Below, piece after piece: positions 20,018 through 28,852 of a stretch of 64,000 bases of DNA; within the stretch, counting starts at the first letter, position 1; each line of letters opens with the position of its first letter. The position numbers and the translations under genes are program-made. The notes under the pieces are model-generated. The model made no database searches. It saw nothing but the letters and a program-made list of their open reading frames with translations, and had not been told where the DNA came from. Origin of the DNA: CAMLHP01 sp035759745 (GTDB lineage: Bacteria > Gemmatimonadota > Gemmatimonadetes > Gemmatimonadales > GWC2-71-9); contig DASTUF010000054.1 in the NCBI GenBank assembly GCA_035759745.1, positions 45,792 through 109,791 on the forward strand, in the 5' to 3' direction.

Positions 20018-22437
20018 TGCGCATCGACCGACTGCGCCTGCTCAATTTCCGCCAGCACGAGTCCACCGAGCTGGAGTTCGGGGCTGGGCTCACCGGCATC
20101 GTGGGCCCGAACGGAGCGGGCAAGACCACGCTGCTCGAGGCGATCGCGTGGGTCATGTACGGAATGAAGGCGGCCCGCGGCGCCCGTGACAACATGCGGC
20201 GCCGCAACGCGATGCCCCGCTCCCGCATGGAAGTGGAGATGGAATTCAGCCTCGGTGCGCATCACTATCGCGTGCTGCGGAGCCTCAACAGCGCCCAGCT
20301 GTGGCAGGACCACAATCCGGAACCCATAGCCTCCAGTCTCGAGACTGTCACCGAGCGGATCACCCGTCTGCTCGGCATGACGCGTGAGGAGTTCTTCAAC
20401 ACCTACTTCACCGGCCAGAAGGACCTCGCCGTAATGGCGTCGCTCAGCGCGCCGCAGCGGGCCCAGTTCCTCTCGCGAGTGCTGGGTTACGAGAAGATCC
20501 GCCTGGCGCAGGACCGGCTCAAGGCGATGCGGCAGGGGAGCCGCCTCAAGGTCGGGGTGCTGGAGTCGGCATTGCCGGACGCCAAGGCAGTGGCAACCGA
20601 GCTCGATCGGGCCGCCGACCGCCAGCGAGCCGCGACCGAAGCTGAATCCACTTCCCAGTTCAGGTTCGACGAGCTGTCGACCCGCCTCGTCGCAGCCAGG
20701 CCCCACTGGGACAAGGTGCGCGCGACCCGGGAGCAGCTGACCACGCTCGAGGGCGAGCGTCGAGTGGCCGAGACCACCGCGCGCGCACTGGGGGAGCGGG
20801 CCGAGCGCGTCGAAACCGCACTCACGGAAGCGCGGGCGGCCAATGCCAAGGCCGAGGAACTCGGCACTCAGCTGACTCAGCTCGTGGTGCTCGAGGCGGA
20901 GGACGCCACGCTCACGGAGCAGAGCCGGGAATTCTTCCGCCAGCGCGAGGCCATCGCCCAGCGCGATGCCCAGCGCAGCCGCCTGTCCGAGATCGACGCG
21001 CAGCTGGGGCGATTGCCGCAGACCGAGCAGCTGGAGCTGGTGCACGGCCGGGTCGCCGGCCTCCGGCAGCGCGTGGCTGAAGTGACCCAGCAAGTGGAGG
21101 AACTCCGCACCGCCTGGGTGCGCGATTCCGCCGACGCGCAGAGCAGCCGCAAGGCGCTGCTGGCCCAGTTCAACGACCTCACGTCCCAGCGCGAGCGACT
21201 CGCCGGCATGGGCCGGGAGGGGGTCTGCCCGACGTGCGCGCGGCCCCTGGGCGACGAGTTCGATCGGGTGCTGGGGCTGCTCGACCGGCAGGTGGAGGAG
21301 GTCAGGTCGAACGGCGTGTATTACAAGCGTCGCATCGACCAGCTGAGGGATCCGCCGCCGGAGCTTGTCGTCCTGGAGCAGGCGCGCGAAAAGCTGGAGC
21401 AGGAGGGAGCGGAGCTGGCGTCCGAGCAGGCCCGGCTGGAAGTTCAGGTCGCGGAGCGCCGGTCGTTGCGGGCGGAGCGCGAGCGGCTGGTCGCGCGGCT
21501 GGCAGAGCTCGAGTCGGTCGCCGGGGCGGCGGCCTCGGGATACGATGCCACGCGACATCAGGTGGTGCGTGAATCGGTGCGGACACTCCAGCCACTGGCG
21601 GTGGAGGCAGCGGGACTTCGCAGCAGTGCCGCGCGGCAGGCGGAACTCGAACGCGAGCTGGAGGACGTCGCCCGGCGCCGAGCCGCCGCCGCCGCAGGCC
21701 TGGCCACGGTCGTGGAGGCGATTGCGGCGCTGCAGTTCGATCCCGACGCCTTCGCGCGGGCCGGCGCGGAGGAGGCCAGTGCCACCGCGGAGCACCGCAG
21801 CGCGGAGCTCGCGCTGGTGCGTGCGCGGGGCGAGCGCGAGTCGGCGGACGAGGCGCTTGGCGCAGCGCGCCGGCGCGCCGAGGAGGCGGAGCTTCGCCGC
21901 CGCGAACTGTTTGACGCTCGGCGGGCGCAGCTGCTGCAGGACGAGCTCGATCGCGCGCTGTCGGACCTGCGTACCGACCTCAACCAGCAACTGCGGCCGG
22001 AGCTGTCCGAGATCGCGTCATCGTTCCTGACCGACTTGACCCGCGGCCGCTACGACGAGCTGGAATTGAACGAGAACTACGAGCCGCTGCTGCTGGATGA
22101 TGGCGCGTCGAAGCCGGTGATCTCGGGCGGCGAGGAGGACGTGGCCAATCTTGCGCTCCGGCTGGCGATAAGCCAGATGATCGCCGATCGCGCCGGCCAG
22201 CCGCTGTCACTGCTGGTGCTGGACGAGATCTTCGGCTCCCTGGACGAGGATCGGCGGACGGCGGTGGTGGAACTGCTGCGAAGCCTGGCGGACCGGTTCC
22301 CCCAGGTCATTCTCATCACGCACATCGACAGTGTCCGCGACGGGTTCGATCGGGTGATCCGGGTGGGCTACGATGCGACCCGCGGAGTGTCCGACGTCCG
22401 CGAGGAACCGATAGGGCGCGATGGCGTTGCGGCCTGA
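20017..22437 (+). CDS. sbcC: Exonuclease SbcCD, ATPase subunit C (Rad50-like)
   Basis: An 806-residue SMC-like ATPase. It begins MRIDRLRLLNFRQHESTELE with Walker A GPNGAGKTT, and has long coiled coils broken by a zinc hook CPTC (Cys404 and Cys407). The C-terminal part has signature-like ISGGEEDVANLALRLAIS, Walker B LLVLDEIFGSLDE and the His of LITHID. It dimerises through the hook and drives the SbcD nuclease. It is somewhat short for the family (E. coli about 1050) because of shorter coiled coils. The next gene starts inside its last codons. Confidence 0.95.
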   Translation: MRIDRLRLLNFRQHESTELEFGAGLTGIVGPNGAGKTTLLEAIAWVMYGMKAARGARDNMRRRNAMPRSRMEVEMEFSLGAHHYRVLRSLNSAQLWQDHNPEPIASSLETVTERITRLLGMTREEFFNTYFTGQKDLAVMASLSAPQRAQFLSRVLGYEKIRLAQDRLKAMRQGSRLKVGVLESALPDAKAVATELDRAADRQRAATEAESTSQFRFDELSTRLVAARPHWDKVRATREQLTTLEGERRVAETTARALGERAERVETALTEARAANAKAEELGTQLTQLVVLEAEDATLTEQSREFFRQREAIAQRDAQRSRLSEIDAQLGRLPQTEQLELVHGRVAGLRQRVAEVTQQVEELRTAWVRDSADAQSSRKALLAQFNDLTSQRERLAGMGREGVCPTCARPLGDEFDRVLGLLDRQVEEVRSNGVYYKRRIDQLRDPPPELVVLEQAREKLEQEGAELASEQARLEVQVAERRSLRAERERLVARLAELESVAGAAASGYDATRHQVVRESVRTLQPLAVEAAGLRSSAARQAELERELEDVARRRAAAAAGLATVVEAIAALQFDPDAFARAGAEEASATAEHRSAELALVRARGERESADEALGAARRRAEEAELRRRELFDARRAQLLQDELDRALSDLRTDLNQQLRPELSEIASSFLTDLTRGRYDELELNENYEPLLLDDGASKPVISGGEEDVANLALRLAISQMIADRAGQPLSLLVLDEIFGSLDEDRRTAVVELLRSLADRFPQVILITHIDSVRDGFDRVIRVGYDATRGVSDVREEPIGRDGVAA

Positions 22438-23380
22438 ACGCACACTGCTTGGTCCCGAGCGGCCAGGCATGCACGACATCGAGGCGCTCAACCGCGTCTT
22501 TTCCGAGTCGTTCACCGACCGCTACGTGCGCGATGGCCTCACCGGAGTTCGGGTGCCACATCTCAATCCGCTGGTATGGCGCTACGCGATCGAGGATGCC
22601 GGAGACGGTGCCATGGTGTGGCGTGACCAGGATGGCGCCATAGCCGGCTTCAACATGGTGCATCGCTCCGGAACCGAGGGATGGATGGGGCCACTGGCGG
22701 TGCGTCCCGACCGTCAGGGAGAGGGGATCGGGTCGAGCATGGTGCGCAGCGGAATCGAGTGGCTGCGCGCCAGTGGCGCCACCACCATCGGTCTCGAGAC
22801 CATGCCGCGCACGGTGGAGAACATCGGGTTCTACAGCAGGCTGGGGCTGGTGCCGGGGCCGCTCACGGTCACCTTTATCCGGGACGCGGCGCGGCCGGGA
22901 CGGGTGGCCCACGAACGACTGGGCCTGGCGCAGGACAGGGACGGCCTGATCGAAGCTTGTCGCGTGCTGACGGCGGAGCTCTCGCCCGGGGTGGACTTCA
23001 CCCGGGAGATCCGATTGACGCTGGAACTGGGGCTGGGTGATGTCTCGCTGGCAAGGCGCAACGACGCCTTGTGCGGGTTCGCGCTGTGGCATTCGGCGCC
23101 GCTCGCAGCGGGACGCCCCCGGGATGAGCTACGGGTGCTCAAGATCGTGGCTCGCGACCTCGAGGCGTTCACCAGCCTGATGGCGCTGGCGCAGCGCGCC
23201 GCGCAGGAAGAGCAGGTGCGTCGTCGGGTCTCGGTGCGGTGCCAGGGCGCCGCGAATGGCGCCTATCGCCAGCTGGTTGCCCTGGGATTTCGGGTCCACT
23301 GGACCGACCTGCGCATGACGCTCCACAATGCACCGGAACCGGAGTCCCACGGCATCGTGATGTCCAACTGGGAGATCTGA
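22421..23380 (+). CDS. GNAT-family acetyltransferase with two GNAT-like halves
   Basis: A 319-residue protein. The N-terminal half is a standard GNAT domain; its acetyl-CoA loop is LAVRPDRQGEGIGSSMVRSG, followed by TMPRTVENIGFYSRLGLVP, the usual C-terminal strand. The second half (from about residue 165) looks like a diverged second GNAT copy ending QLVALGFRVHWTDLRM, without a clear acetyl-CoA loop. The substrate is unknown. It overlaps sbcC by 17 bases and has AGGG 4 bases before its ATG, so it is probably co-expressed with sbcDC, but no DNA-repair role can be inferred from sequence. Confidence 0.85.
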   Translation: MALRPERTLLGPERPGMHDIEALNRVFSESFTDRYVRDGLTGVRVPHLNPLVWRYAIEDAGDGAMVWRDQDGAIAGFNMVHRSGTEGWMGPLAVRPDRQGEGIGSSMVRSGIEWLRASGATTIGLETMPRTVENIGFYSRLGLVPGPLTVTFIRDAARPGRVAHERLGLAQDRDGLIEACRVLTAELSPGVDFTREIRLTLELGLGDVSLARRNDALCGFALWHSAPLAAGRPRDELRVLKIVARDLEAFTSLMALAQRAAQEEQVRRRVSVRCQGAANGAYRQLVALGFRVHWTDLRMTLHNAPEPESHGIVMSNWEI

Positions 23381-23383
23381 GGG

Positions 23384-23527
23384 TCAACGCGCCAATGCCC
23401 AGCCGCGCACGAAGAGGATCGCGGACGCGGCCACCAGCAGGTGCACTGCGGGCGCGGTGATGCCCATTACAACCGCAAGCACGATCCAGGCAACAAGCAG
23501 GACAATTGCAAGCAGGAATGTCGGCAT
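23384..23527 (-). CDS. Small hydrophobic membrane peptide, Lmo0937-like
   Basis: A 47-residue ORF with one strongly hydrophobic N-terminal segment (LLAIVLLVAWIVLAVVMGIT) and a second (HLLVAASAILFVRGWAL), ending in Arg. Length, two-helix layout and short basic tail resemble the small Lmo0937/DUF5670 membrane proteins found as stress-related peptides in many bacteria. GGGAG lies about 8 bases before the ATG. It converges with the GNAT gene, 3 bases from its stop. The size is below common gene-calling limits, so it may be missed in automated annotation. Similarity is by pattern, not by search. Confidence 0.65.
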   Translation of the reverse strand: MPTFLLAIVLLVAWIVLAVVMGITAPAVHLLVAASAILFVRGWALAR

Positions 23528-23844
23528 CGGTCGCGCTCCCTGTGGTTGACTGGGTGTGCATCGCTTCCTAGTTTAGTGGCGTCGGGCGACGGCGGGGAAC
23601 CCCGTTACTGAGCCGATAAGTCCGATCCGGGTTCTGCATACCATTTCCGATGCCATGCCCCTTGGGGGAAGGCAGGAGTCAGGGCGAAGGACCCAAGCGT
23701 TATCGATTGGGCTTCAGTAGACCTCCCCGTCGTCGTTCCGTCTCCGCGCTCGCCGGCCCCAGTGGCCGGCGATCGCACATACCCCCGCCGCTTGACTCGC
23801 TCCCCGCGCGGGCCATCTTCCTCTGGACCGCCACAGGACTTTGC
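23528..23844. other. Intergenic region of 317 bases
   Basis: This divergent gap separates the small membrane peptide from the PTPS/QueD gene. It must contain promoters for both, but no convincing -35/-10 pair stands out. It has short GC-rich inverted repeats (for example cggggaacccc near 23594 and ggccccagtggcc near 23755) and no ORF with coding character. An upstream extension of the PTPS frame through it is Arg/Pro/Ser-rich and looks non-coding. Confidence 0.5.
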
Positions 23845-24258
23845 ATGCCCGTATGCGCCGCCACCCGGCGCTCGCATTTCAACGCCGCGCACCGGCTCCA
23901 CAATCCCGCGCGGCCTGATGACTGGAATGCGGCGACGTTCGGTCTCTGCAACAATCCCCACTTTCACGGGCACAATTACGAGCTCGACGTGACGGTTGAG
24001 GGTCCCATCGACCAGGAGACCGGCTACGTGCTCGACCTGGGCATCCTGGCCGACGTGGTCGACGAGCGGATCATTCGGCGGCTGGACCACCGGAACCTCA
24101 ATGTTGAGGTCGAATGGTTTGCCGACCTCAACCCCACGGTCGAGAATATCGCCGTGGTCATCTGGCGCGAACTGCGCGCCGCCCTCCCCGAGCCCCTCAC
24201 GCTTCGGGTGCGGCTCTGGGAAACTCCGAGGAACTATGTCGAATACCAGGGTGGGTGA
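23845..24258 (+). CDS. 6-pyruvoyl/6-carboxy-tetrahydropterin synthase family (PTPS/QueD)
   Basis: A 137-residue zinc enzyme that acts on dihydroneopterin triphosphate. Zinc ligands are His16 (NAAHRL), His41 and His43 (HGHNY); Cys35 in FGLCNNPH is the catalytic Cys, and LDHRNLN carries the Asp-His pair. The CNNP..HGHNY form and YFAD-like WFADLNPTVENIAV resemble animal 6-pyruvoyl-tetrahydropterin synthase more than E. coli QueD. It could serve tetrahydropterin or queuosine precursor synthesis. AGGA lies 7 bases before ATG 23845. It overlaps folE by 23 bases, and FolE makes its substrate. Confidence 0.9.
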   Translation: MPVCAATRRSHFNAAHRLHNPARPDDWNAATFGLCNNPHFHGHNYELDVTVEGPIDQETGYVLDLGILADVVDERIIRRLDHRNLNVEVEWFADLNPTVENIAVVIWRELRAALPEPLTLRVRLWETPRNYVEYQGG

Positions 24259-24820
24259 CGGGTTCGAGGTGGAAGTTCGCCGCATCCTCACAGTGCTGGG
24301 GGAGGACCCCGAACGCGAGGGGCTGCTGCGCACGCCTTCCCGGGTGGAAGCGTCGCTTCGCTGGCTGACCCGTGGCTACACCATGTCGGTCCAGGATGCG
24401 GTCGGCGACGCCGTCTTCGAGGAAGCGCACCAGAGCATGATCATGGTGCGCGACATCGAGGTGTACTCGCTCTGCGAGCACCACCTGCTTCCGTTCTACG
24501 GCCGGGCCCACGTCGCCTACATCCCCAATGGCCGGATCGTCGGGCTCTCGAAGCTGCCGCGCATCGTGGAGGTCTTTTCCCGCCGGCTGCAGGTCCAGGA
24601 GCGGCTCACTGACCAGATCGCCGACGCGGTGATGGAAGTGCTCCAGCCCGCCGGGGTGGGTGTAGTGATCGACGCTGCCCACTTCTGCATGATGATGCGT
24701 GGGGTGGAGAAGCAGAACTCGCGCACGGTCACTAGTGCCTTGCGGGGCGCCTTTCGCGACGATTCCAAGACCCGCGACGAATTCCTCCGCCTGGCCCACA
24801 ACAGCGGGTACAACCGGTGA
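24236..24820 (+). CDS. folE: GTP cyclohydrolase I
   Basis: A 194-residue enzyme converting GTP to 7,8-dihydroneopterin triphosphate, the entry to folate, queuosine and tetrahydropterin pathways. It has EDPEREGLLRTPSRV, the zinc ligands Cys80 and His83 in YSLCEHHLLPF, Cys151 in AAHFCMMMRG, and the typical C-terminal TSALRGAFRDDSKTRDEFL. All three zinc residues are present, so this is the zinc-dependent FolE, not FolE2. GAGG lies 4 bases before ATG 24236, which is inside the PTPS gene; the two products act in sequence. Confidence 0.96.
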   Translation: MSNTRVGDGFEVEVRRILTVLGEDPEREGLLRTPSRVEASLRWLTRGYTMSVQDAVGDAVFEEAHQSMIMVRDIEVYSLCEHHLLPFYGRAHVAYIPNGRIVGLSKLPRIVEVFSRRLQVQERLTDQIADAVMEVLQPAGVGVVIDAAHFCMMMRGVEKQNSRTVTSALRGAFRDDSKTRDEFLRLAHNSGYNR

Positions 24821-26424
24821 GCCGCACTGGCGCGCGGGCGCTGGTCGCGGCGGTCCTCGCAGCGGCCGCGCTGGCTCCTGCGGCTCCGGTTGCCGCCCAG
24901 TCAGGTCGCTCCGCCTCGCTCCCGGTCCTGCCCGACTCGTCCGGCTGGGGCGTCCACGTGCTCGCGGCTCGCCAGGACCGGATCGGAGGAGTGTGGGTCG
25001 GAACCTACGGCGACGGCATCTATCACCTGCCGGCCGGTGCCGATCAATGGCAGCACATCGTCGCGGACACGACCCCGGGGTCGATCGCGTGGGACTTCGT
25101 GCACGCGTTCGCCTTCGGGCCCGAAGGACAGATCTGGTACGGCACGGTGGGCAACGGCTGGGGACTCTCGGTGGACAGCGGTGGCACCTGGCGCAACTGG
25201 ACCTTCGACCAGCTCGGCCCCGAATGGCAGTACGTCGCTCCCGATGGCATCGTGGCACTGGGTGACACCACGGTCGTCGCCACCGCGGATGGGCTGCTGG
25301 TCACGACCGACGATGGCGCAAGCTGGACCGCCATCGTGGACAGCGTCGGTCCGCCGGCACGCGGTCCTGCGGATACCGCGCTGGTGCTGCTGCCCAACGA
25401 GTACGTCCTCGGCATGGGTGCCGCCAGCCGGGGACGCGTGGTCTTCACCACACTCGATGGCGGGTTCCAGCTCGAGCCCCGCAACGGCAACTGGGCCGTG
25501 AGCCGAGCCAGCGTGAGCCTGCCGCTCGACCCCACACTGGTCTTCCTGCACCGGCGCAGCTTTACCCGCAGCCGCTGCGGCCTGCATCCCGCGCGTACCA
25601 CGTTCTCCTGTGCTCCCCGCTCGGCCCGCAACGCACCCCGCGCCTCGGAGCCCGCGGCCCCGAGGACCATGTGGTTCTCCCGCCCGATTTCGACGGACGA
25701 CAACGCGCTCATCGACCAGACCTATCGCTACGGGTCCACGATGGGCGGCAACTTCCAGCAGCATCAGGGTGTGGAGTTCAACAACCCGGACGGGACACCG
25801 GTGCTCGCGATCGGCGAGGGCGTCGTGGCGTATGCCGGCCCGGCCGAGCGAGGAGCGCTCACCGTCGCGATCCGCCACGATTCCACGCTGGCAACGCCCG
25901 ATGGACAGCGTTTCGTCTACTCGGTGTACTACCACAACAGCGGGCTTCTGGTGCAGGTGGGCCAGCGGGTATCGCGGGGTGATACCCTGGCGCGCGTGGG
26001 GCACACCGGGCGGGCCACCAATGACCACCTTCACCTCGAAGTTCACGCCTCGCCGGTGGACTCGGTGCAGCTGATTGTGGACTCGCTTCAGCGCTATCCG
26101 CCGTACACCACCAATCCCGAGCTGTGGATCGCCCCGCCGAGTGGCACCGGAATCGTCGCCGGCCAGGTGCGCGACAGCGCCGGGCAGCCGGTGCCGGGCG
26201 CACGGATTCACGGGCTGAGTTCGCCCAGGCCCCGCGAGACCCCGCTGTCCTACGTGGAGACCTACCGCGACCGGGCGCATGCGCATCCGCTCTATCTCGA
26301 GGACTTCGCCATTGGCGGCATCCCGCCGGGCGACTACGTCCTCGGCACGGAGATCGGCGGGCGACAGGTGTGGCGGCGGGTGACGGTCGAGGCCGGCAAG
26401 GTGACGTGGGTGGAGTTTCGCTGA
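24817..26424 (+). CDS. Secreted M23 (LytM-type) peptidase with N-terminal propeller-like repeats
   Basis: A 535-residue exported protein. Residues 1-28 are a signal peptide (ALVAAVLAAAALAP...VAAQ). Residues about 40-240 contain propeller-type repeats (RIGGVWVGTYGDGIYHL, GQIWYGTVGNGWGLSVDSGG). After an Arg-rich linker comes an M23 domain: HQGVEFNNPDGTPVLAIGEG and NDHLHLEVH. The usual first metal motif is HxxxD; here it is HQGVE, so Asp is replaced by Glu, while the HLH motif is intact. A carboxypeptidase-regulatory-like strand set (GQVRDSAGQPVPGARI) ends the protein. It probably acts on peptidoglycan. GTG 24817 overlaps the folE stop. Confidence 0.85.
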   Translation: MSRTGARALVAAVLAAAALAPAAPVAAQSGRSASLPVLPDSSGWGVHVLAARQDRIGGVWVGTYGDGIYHLPAGADQWQHIVADTTPGSIAWDFVHAFAFGPEGQIWYGTVGNGWGLSVDSGGTWRNWTFDQLGPEWQYVAPDGIVALGDTTVVATADGLLVTTDDGASWTAIVDSVGPPARGPADTALVLLPNEYVLGMGAASRGRVVFTTLDGGFQLEPRNGNWAVSRASVSLPLDPTLVFLHRRSFTRSRCGLHPARTTFSCAPRSARNAPRASEPAAPRTMWFSRPISTDDNALIDQTYRYGSTMGGNFQQHQGVEFNNPDGTPVLAIGEGVVAYAGPAERGALTVAIRHDSTLATPDGQRFVYSVYYHNSGLLVQVGQRVSRGDTLARVGHTGRATNDHLHLEVHASPVDSVQLIVDSLQRYPPYTTNPELWIAPPSGTGIVAGQVRDSAGQPVPGARIHGLSSPRPRETPLSYVETYRDRAHAHPLYLEDFAIGGIPPGDYVLGTEIGGRQVWRRVTVEAGKVTWVEFR

Positions 26425-26429
26425 GGCGG

Positions 26430-27062
26430 ATGTTCATCGAACTCACCGACCATCTGCGCTGCCCCGCCGACCACCCGGAGCAGTTCCTGGTGCTGATGCC
26501 CTCAGGGATGAATGGCCGCCAGGTGGTGGAGGGCACGCTCGGCTGTCCCGTGTGCCACCGGAGCTACCCGATCGAGCAGGGCGTGGCACGCTTCGGATCC
26601 GCAGAACTTGATGACGCTGATGTCAAGGAGGGCGGGTCGTCCACGGCGCTGGACGCAGCGGCACTCGTGGCGCTGCTGGGGCTGGGAAGTCCCGGCGGCT
26701 ACGTCGTGCTGGTGGGAGCGTTCGGAGAACTCGCGGCCGAGCTGGCGGAGGAGCTGCCGGGAGTGGCGCTGGTGCTGGTGAACGCCGCCGCCGACGCTGG
26801 CGACCTGCCGTTCGCCAGTGCGGTTCGCGCGCCCACGATTCCGCTCAAGACCGCATCGATGCGGGGCGTCGCGCTGGGACCCGGATTCGCCAGCGATCCG
26901 GCCTGGGTGGCCGCCGCGGCTCGGGTGGTGCTGCCGGGGAACCGGGTGGTGGGGCAGGGAAGCGATCCGGAACAGCGGGACCTCGAGATCGCGGCCAGTG
27001 CGGGGGGCTGCTGGGTGGGCGTGCGCGCCCGGAGCGGCTACCCGGCGGCGCCCTCGGAGTAG
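26430..27062 (+). CDS. Trm112-like zinc-ribbon protein of unknown function
   Basis: A 210-residue protein. The N-terminus has a Trm112-type zinc ribbon: LRCPADHPEQFLVL...GTLGCPVCHRSYPIEQGVARF, with Cys pairs about 30 residues apart. In methyltransferase partners such a ribbon precedes or binds an SAM domain; here the remaining part is small, Ala/Val-rich and has a single Rossmann-like strand (GGYVVLVGAFGELAAELAEE) but no clear SAM motif set. Starts 6 bases after the M23 gene and converges with the acyl-CoA synthetase, overlapping its end by 25 bases. Confidence 0.7.
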   Translation: MFIELTDHLRCPADHPEQFLVLMPSGMNGRQVVEGTLGCPVCHRSYPIEQGVARFGSAELDDADVKEGGSSTALDAAALVALLGLGSPGGYVVLVGAFGELAAELAEELPGVALVLVNAAADAGDLPFASAVRAPTIPLKTASMRGVALGPGFASDPAWVAAAARVVLPGNRVVGQGSDPEQRDLEIAASAGGCWVGVRARSGYPAAPSE

Positions 27063-28846
27063 AGCGCCTCGATCGCGTCCTTGTTGGCGGCCTCGACCGC
27101 CTTTCGCCGTACGCTCATCTTCGGTGTCAGCTGGCCGCTGCCGATGCTGAAGTCTTTCTCCAGCAGAATGTACTTCTTCGGCACTTCGTAGTGCGCGAGG
27201 TCGTGGAAGACCTTCGCCAGTTCCCGCTCGATCTTCGCGTACACTTCCGGCCGTCGCAGCAGCGCGGCATAGTCGGACTCGCCGATCTGCTTGTGCCCGG
27301 CCCATGCCGTGAGATTCGCCTCGTTCGGCACGATGAGCATCGCCGGGAACCGCCGCTTGTCGCCGATCATGACGGCGCTGGCGACGAACTTGCTGGTCCG
27401 CGCGAGGTTCTCGATCGGCTGGGGCGCGATGTTCTTGCCTCCGGCCGTGACGATCAGGTCCTTCTTGCGGTCGGTAATCCGCAGGAAGCCATCCTGGTCC
27501 AGTTCGCCGATGTCTCCGGTGTGGAGCCACCCGTCGGCATCCAGTACTTCGGCGGTCGCCTCCGGGTTCCGGAAATAGCCCTTCATCACGTGCGGCCCCC
27601 GGGTGAGGATCTCGCCGTCCTCGGCGATCCGCACCTCGGCGTGCTCGATCGGCCGGCCCACTGTGCCCAGCCGGGTCTCGCCCGGGCCATTCACCGCGAT
27701 GACCGGGGACGTCTCGGTCAGGCCGTAGCCTTCCAGCACCGGCATGCCCGCCGCGTAGAAGAACTTGGCGATGACGGGGTTGAGCGGCGCTCCGCCAGAT
27801 ACGAAGAATCGCAACCGCCCGCCGACCCGCGCGCGGAGCTTGCTGAACACCAGCTTGTCCGCGATCCGGTGCCTGAGGGCCAGCCACGCCGGAATTGGCT
27901 TGCCCGCCAGGGAATGATCCACCCACGCCTCGCCGGTGCGCCGGGCCCACATGAAGATCGCGCGCTTTACGGGCGAGCCCGCCGCCGCGGTCTCCAGCAC
28001 CCTGGTGTAGATCTTCTCGAAAAGGCGCGGCACCGACAGCACGACCGACGGCCGCACCTCGAGCAGCTCGGCGGCCACCGTGTCAAAACTGGTGGCGTAG
28101 TTGATGATGGTGCCGGCGTGGTACACGGTGTAGTGGCCCGCCATCCGCTCGAAGATGTGCGACAGCGGGAGGAATGAGAGGCATTCGTCGTTGTCCCGCA
28201 GGGGCAGGCGCTTGAGGCCGCCCAGCACGTTGGAGGTGATGTTGCCGTGGGTGAGCATCACGCCCTTGGGGTCGCCGGTGGTGCCCGACGTGTAGATCAG
28301 CGTCGCGACATCGTCCGGTGTGGCGGCGAGCGCCCGTTCACGCCACCGCGCAACCTCGGCGTCGCTGGCAGAGGTCCTGGCCTCCACCTCCTGGAGCGCG
28401 AGCACGCCCGACCCGGCCGCGTCCTCGTTGAACGCAATCACATGCTGCAGCGCCGGCAGCTCGTGCCGAATCTCCTGGATCTTGGCGAGCTGCTCGCGGG
28501 TCGAGACGAAGAGCGCCACCGCGCCCGAGTCACGCAGTACGTGGGTGAGCTGCCCCGCGGGAAGCGTCGGGTACACCGGCACGTCGGCGCAGCGCGCGGC
28601 GAGGCACGCAAAGTCGGCGATGGCCCATTCGGGCCGATTCTCCGACAGGATGCCGACTCTATCACCCTCCTTCACCCCCAGCGACAGCAACCCCAGGCTG
28701 GTGGCCTGGACCCGCGCCAGCAGTTCGGCGTAGCTGATCGCTTCCCATCGCGCGTGGCGCTTTACTCGCATGACCACCGGCCGGTCGCGCCAGCGGTCGA
28801 TCGCGCCGAAGATCAGCTCGGTGAGCGTGGCGGGGTCGGCCGTCAC
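27038..28846 (-). CDS. Long-chain acyl-CoA synthetase (AMP-forming), FadD15-like
   Basis: A 602-residue adenylate-forming enzyme that activates fatty acids to acyl-CoA. The AMP motif is YTSGTTGDPKGVMLTHGN, followed by LSFLPLSHIFERM, VFVSGGAPLNP-like RFFVSGGAPLN, GYGLTETSPV and GWLHTGDIG. The linker to the C-terminal domain is ITDRKKDLIVTAGGKNIAPQ with the conserved Lys in GGKNIAP. The length and EGYGLTETSP form match the FadD15/long-chain AMP-synthetases that start with a short N-terminal helix. The start is GTG 28846, six bases after the lipoprotein stop. Confidence 0.94.
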   Translation of the reverse strand: MTADPATLTELIFGAIDRWRDRPVVMRVKRHARWEAISYAELLARVQATSLGLLSLGVKEGDRVGILSENRPEWAIADFACLAARCADVPVYPTLPAGQLTHVLRDSGAVALFVSTREQLAKIQEIRHELPALQHVIAFNEDAAGSGVLALQEVEARTSASDAEVARWRERALAATPDDVATLIYTSGTTGDPKGVMLTHGNITSNVLGGLKRLPLRDNDECLSFLPLSHIFERMAGHYTVYHAGTIINYATSFDTVAAELLEVRPSVVLSVPRLFEKIYTRVLETAAAGSPVKRAIFMWARRTGEAWVDHSLAGKPIPAWLALRHRIADKLVFSKLRARVGGRLRFFVSGGAPLNPVIAKFFYAAGMPVLEGYGLTETSPVIAVNGPGETRLGTVGRPIEHAEVRIAEDGEILTRGPHVMKGYFRNPEATAEVLDADGWLHTGDIGELDQDGFLRITDRKKDLIVTAGGKNIAPQPIENLARTSKFVASAVMIGDKRRFPAMLIVPNEANLTAWAGHKQIGESDYAALLRRPEVYAKIERELAKVFHDLAHYEVPKKYILLEKDFSIGSGQLTPKMSVRRKAVEAANKDAIEALYSEGAAG

Positions 28847-28852
28847 ATTTGC

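Noticed and set aside
18805..22437. A single open frame of about 1200 codons across sbcD and sbcC
   Set aside because: The frame is that of sbcC; across sbcD it is an Arg/Pro-rich shadow. sbcD has its own frame with all nuclease motifs, so this is not a fusion.
25540..25690. Frameshift in the M23 gene linker (Arg/Cys-rich stretch)
   Set aside because: Neither other frame gives a better match, and the frame is continuous with both flanking domains; kept as a linker.
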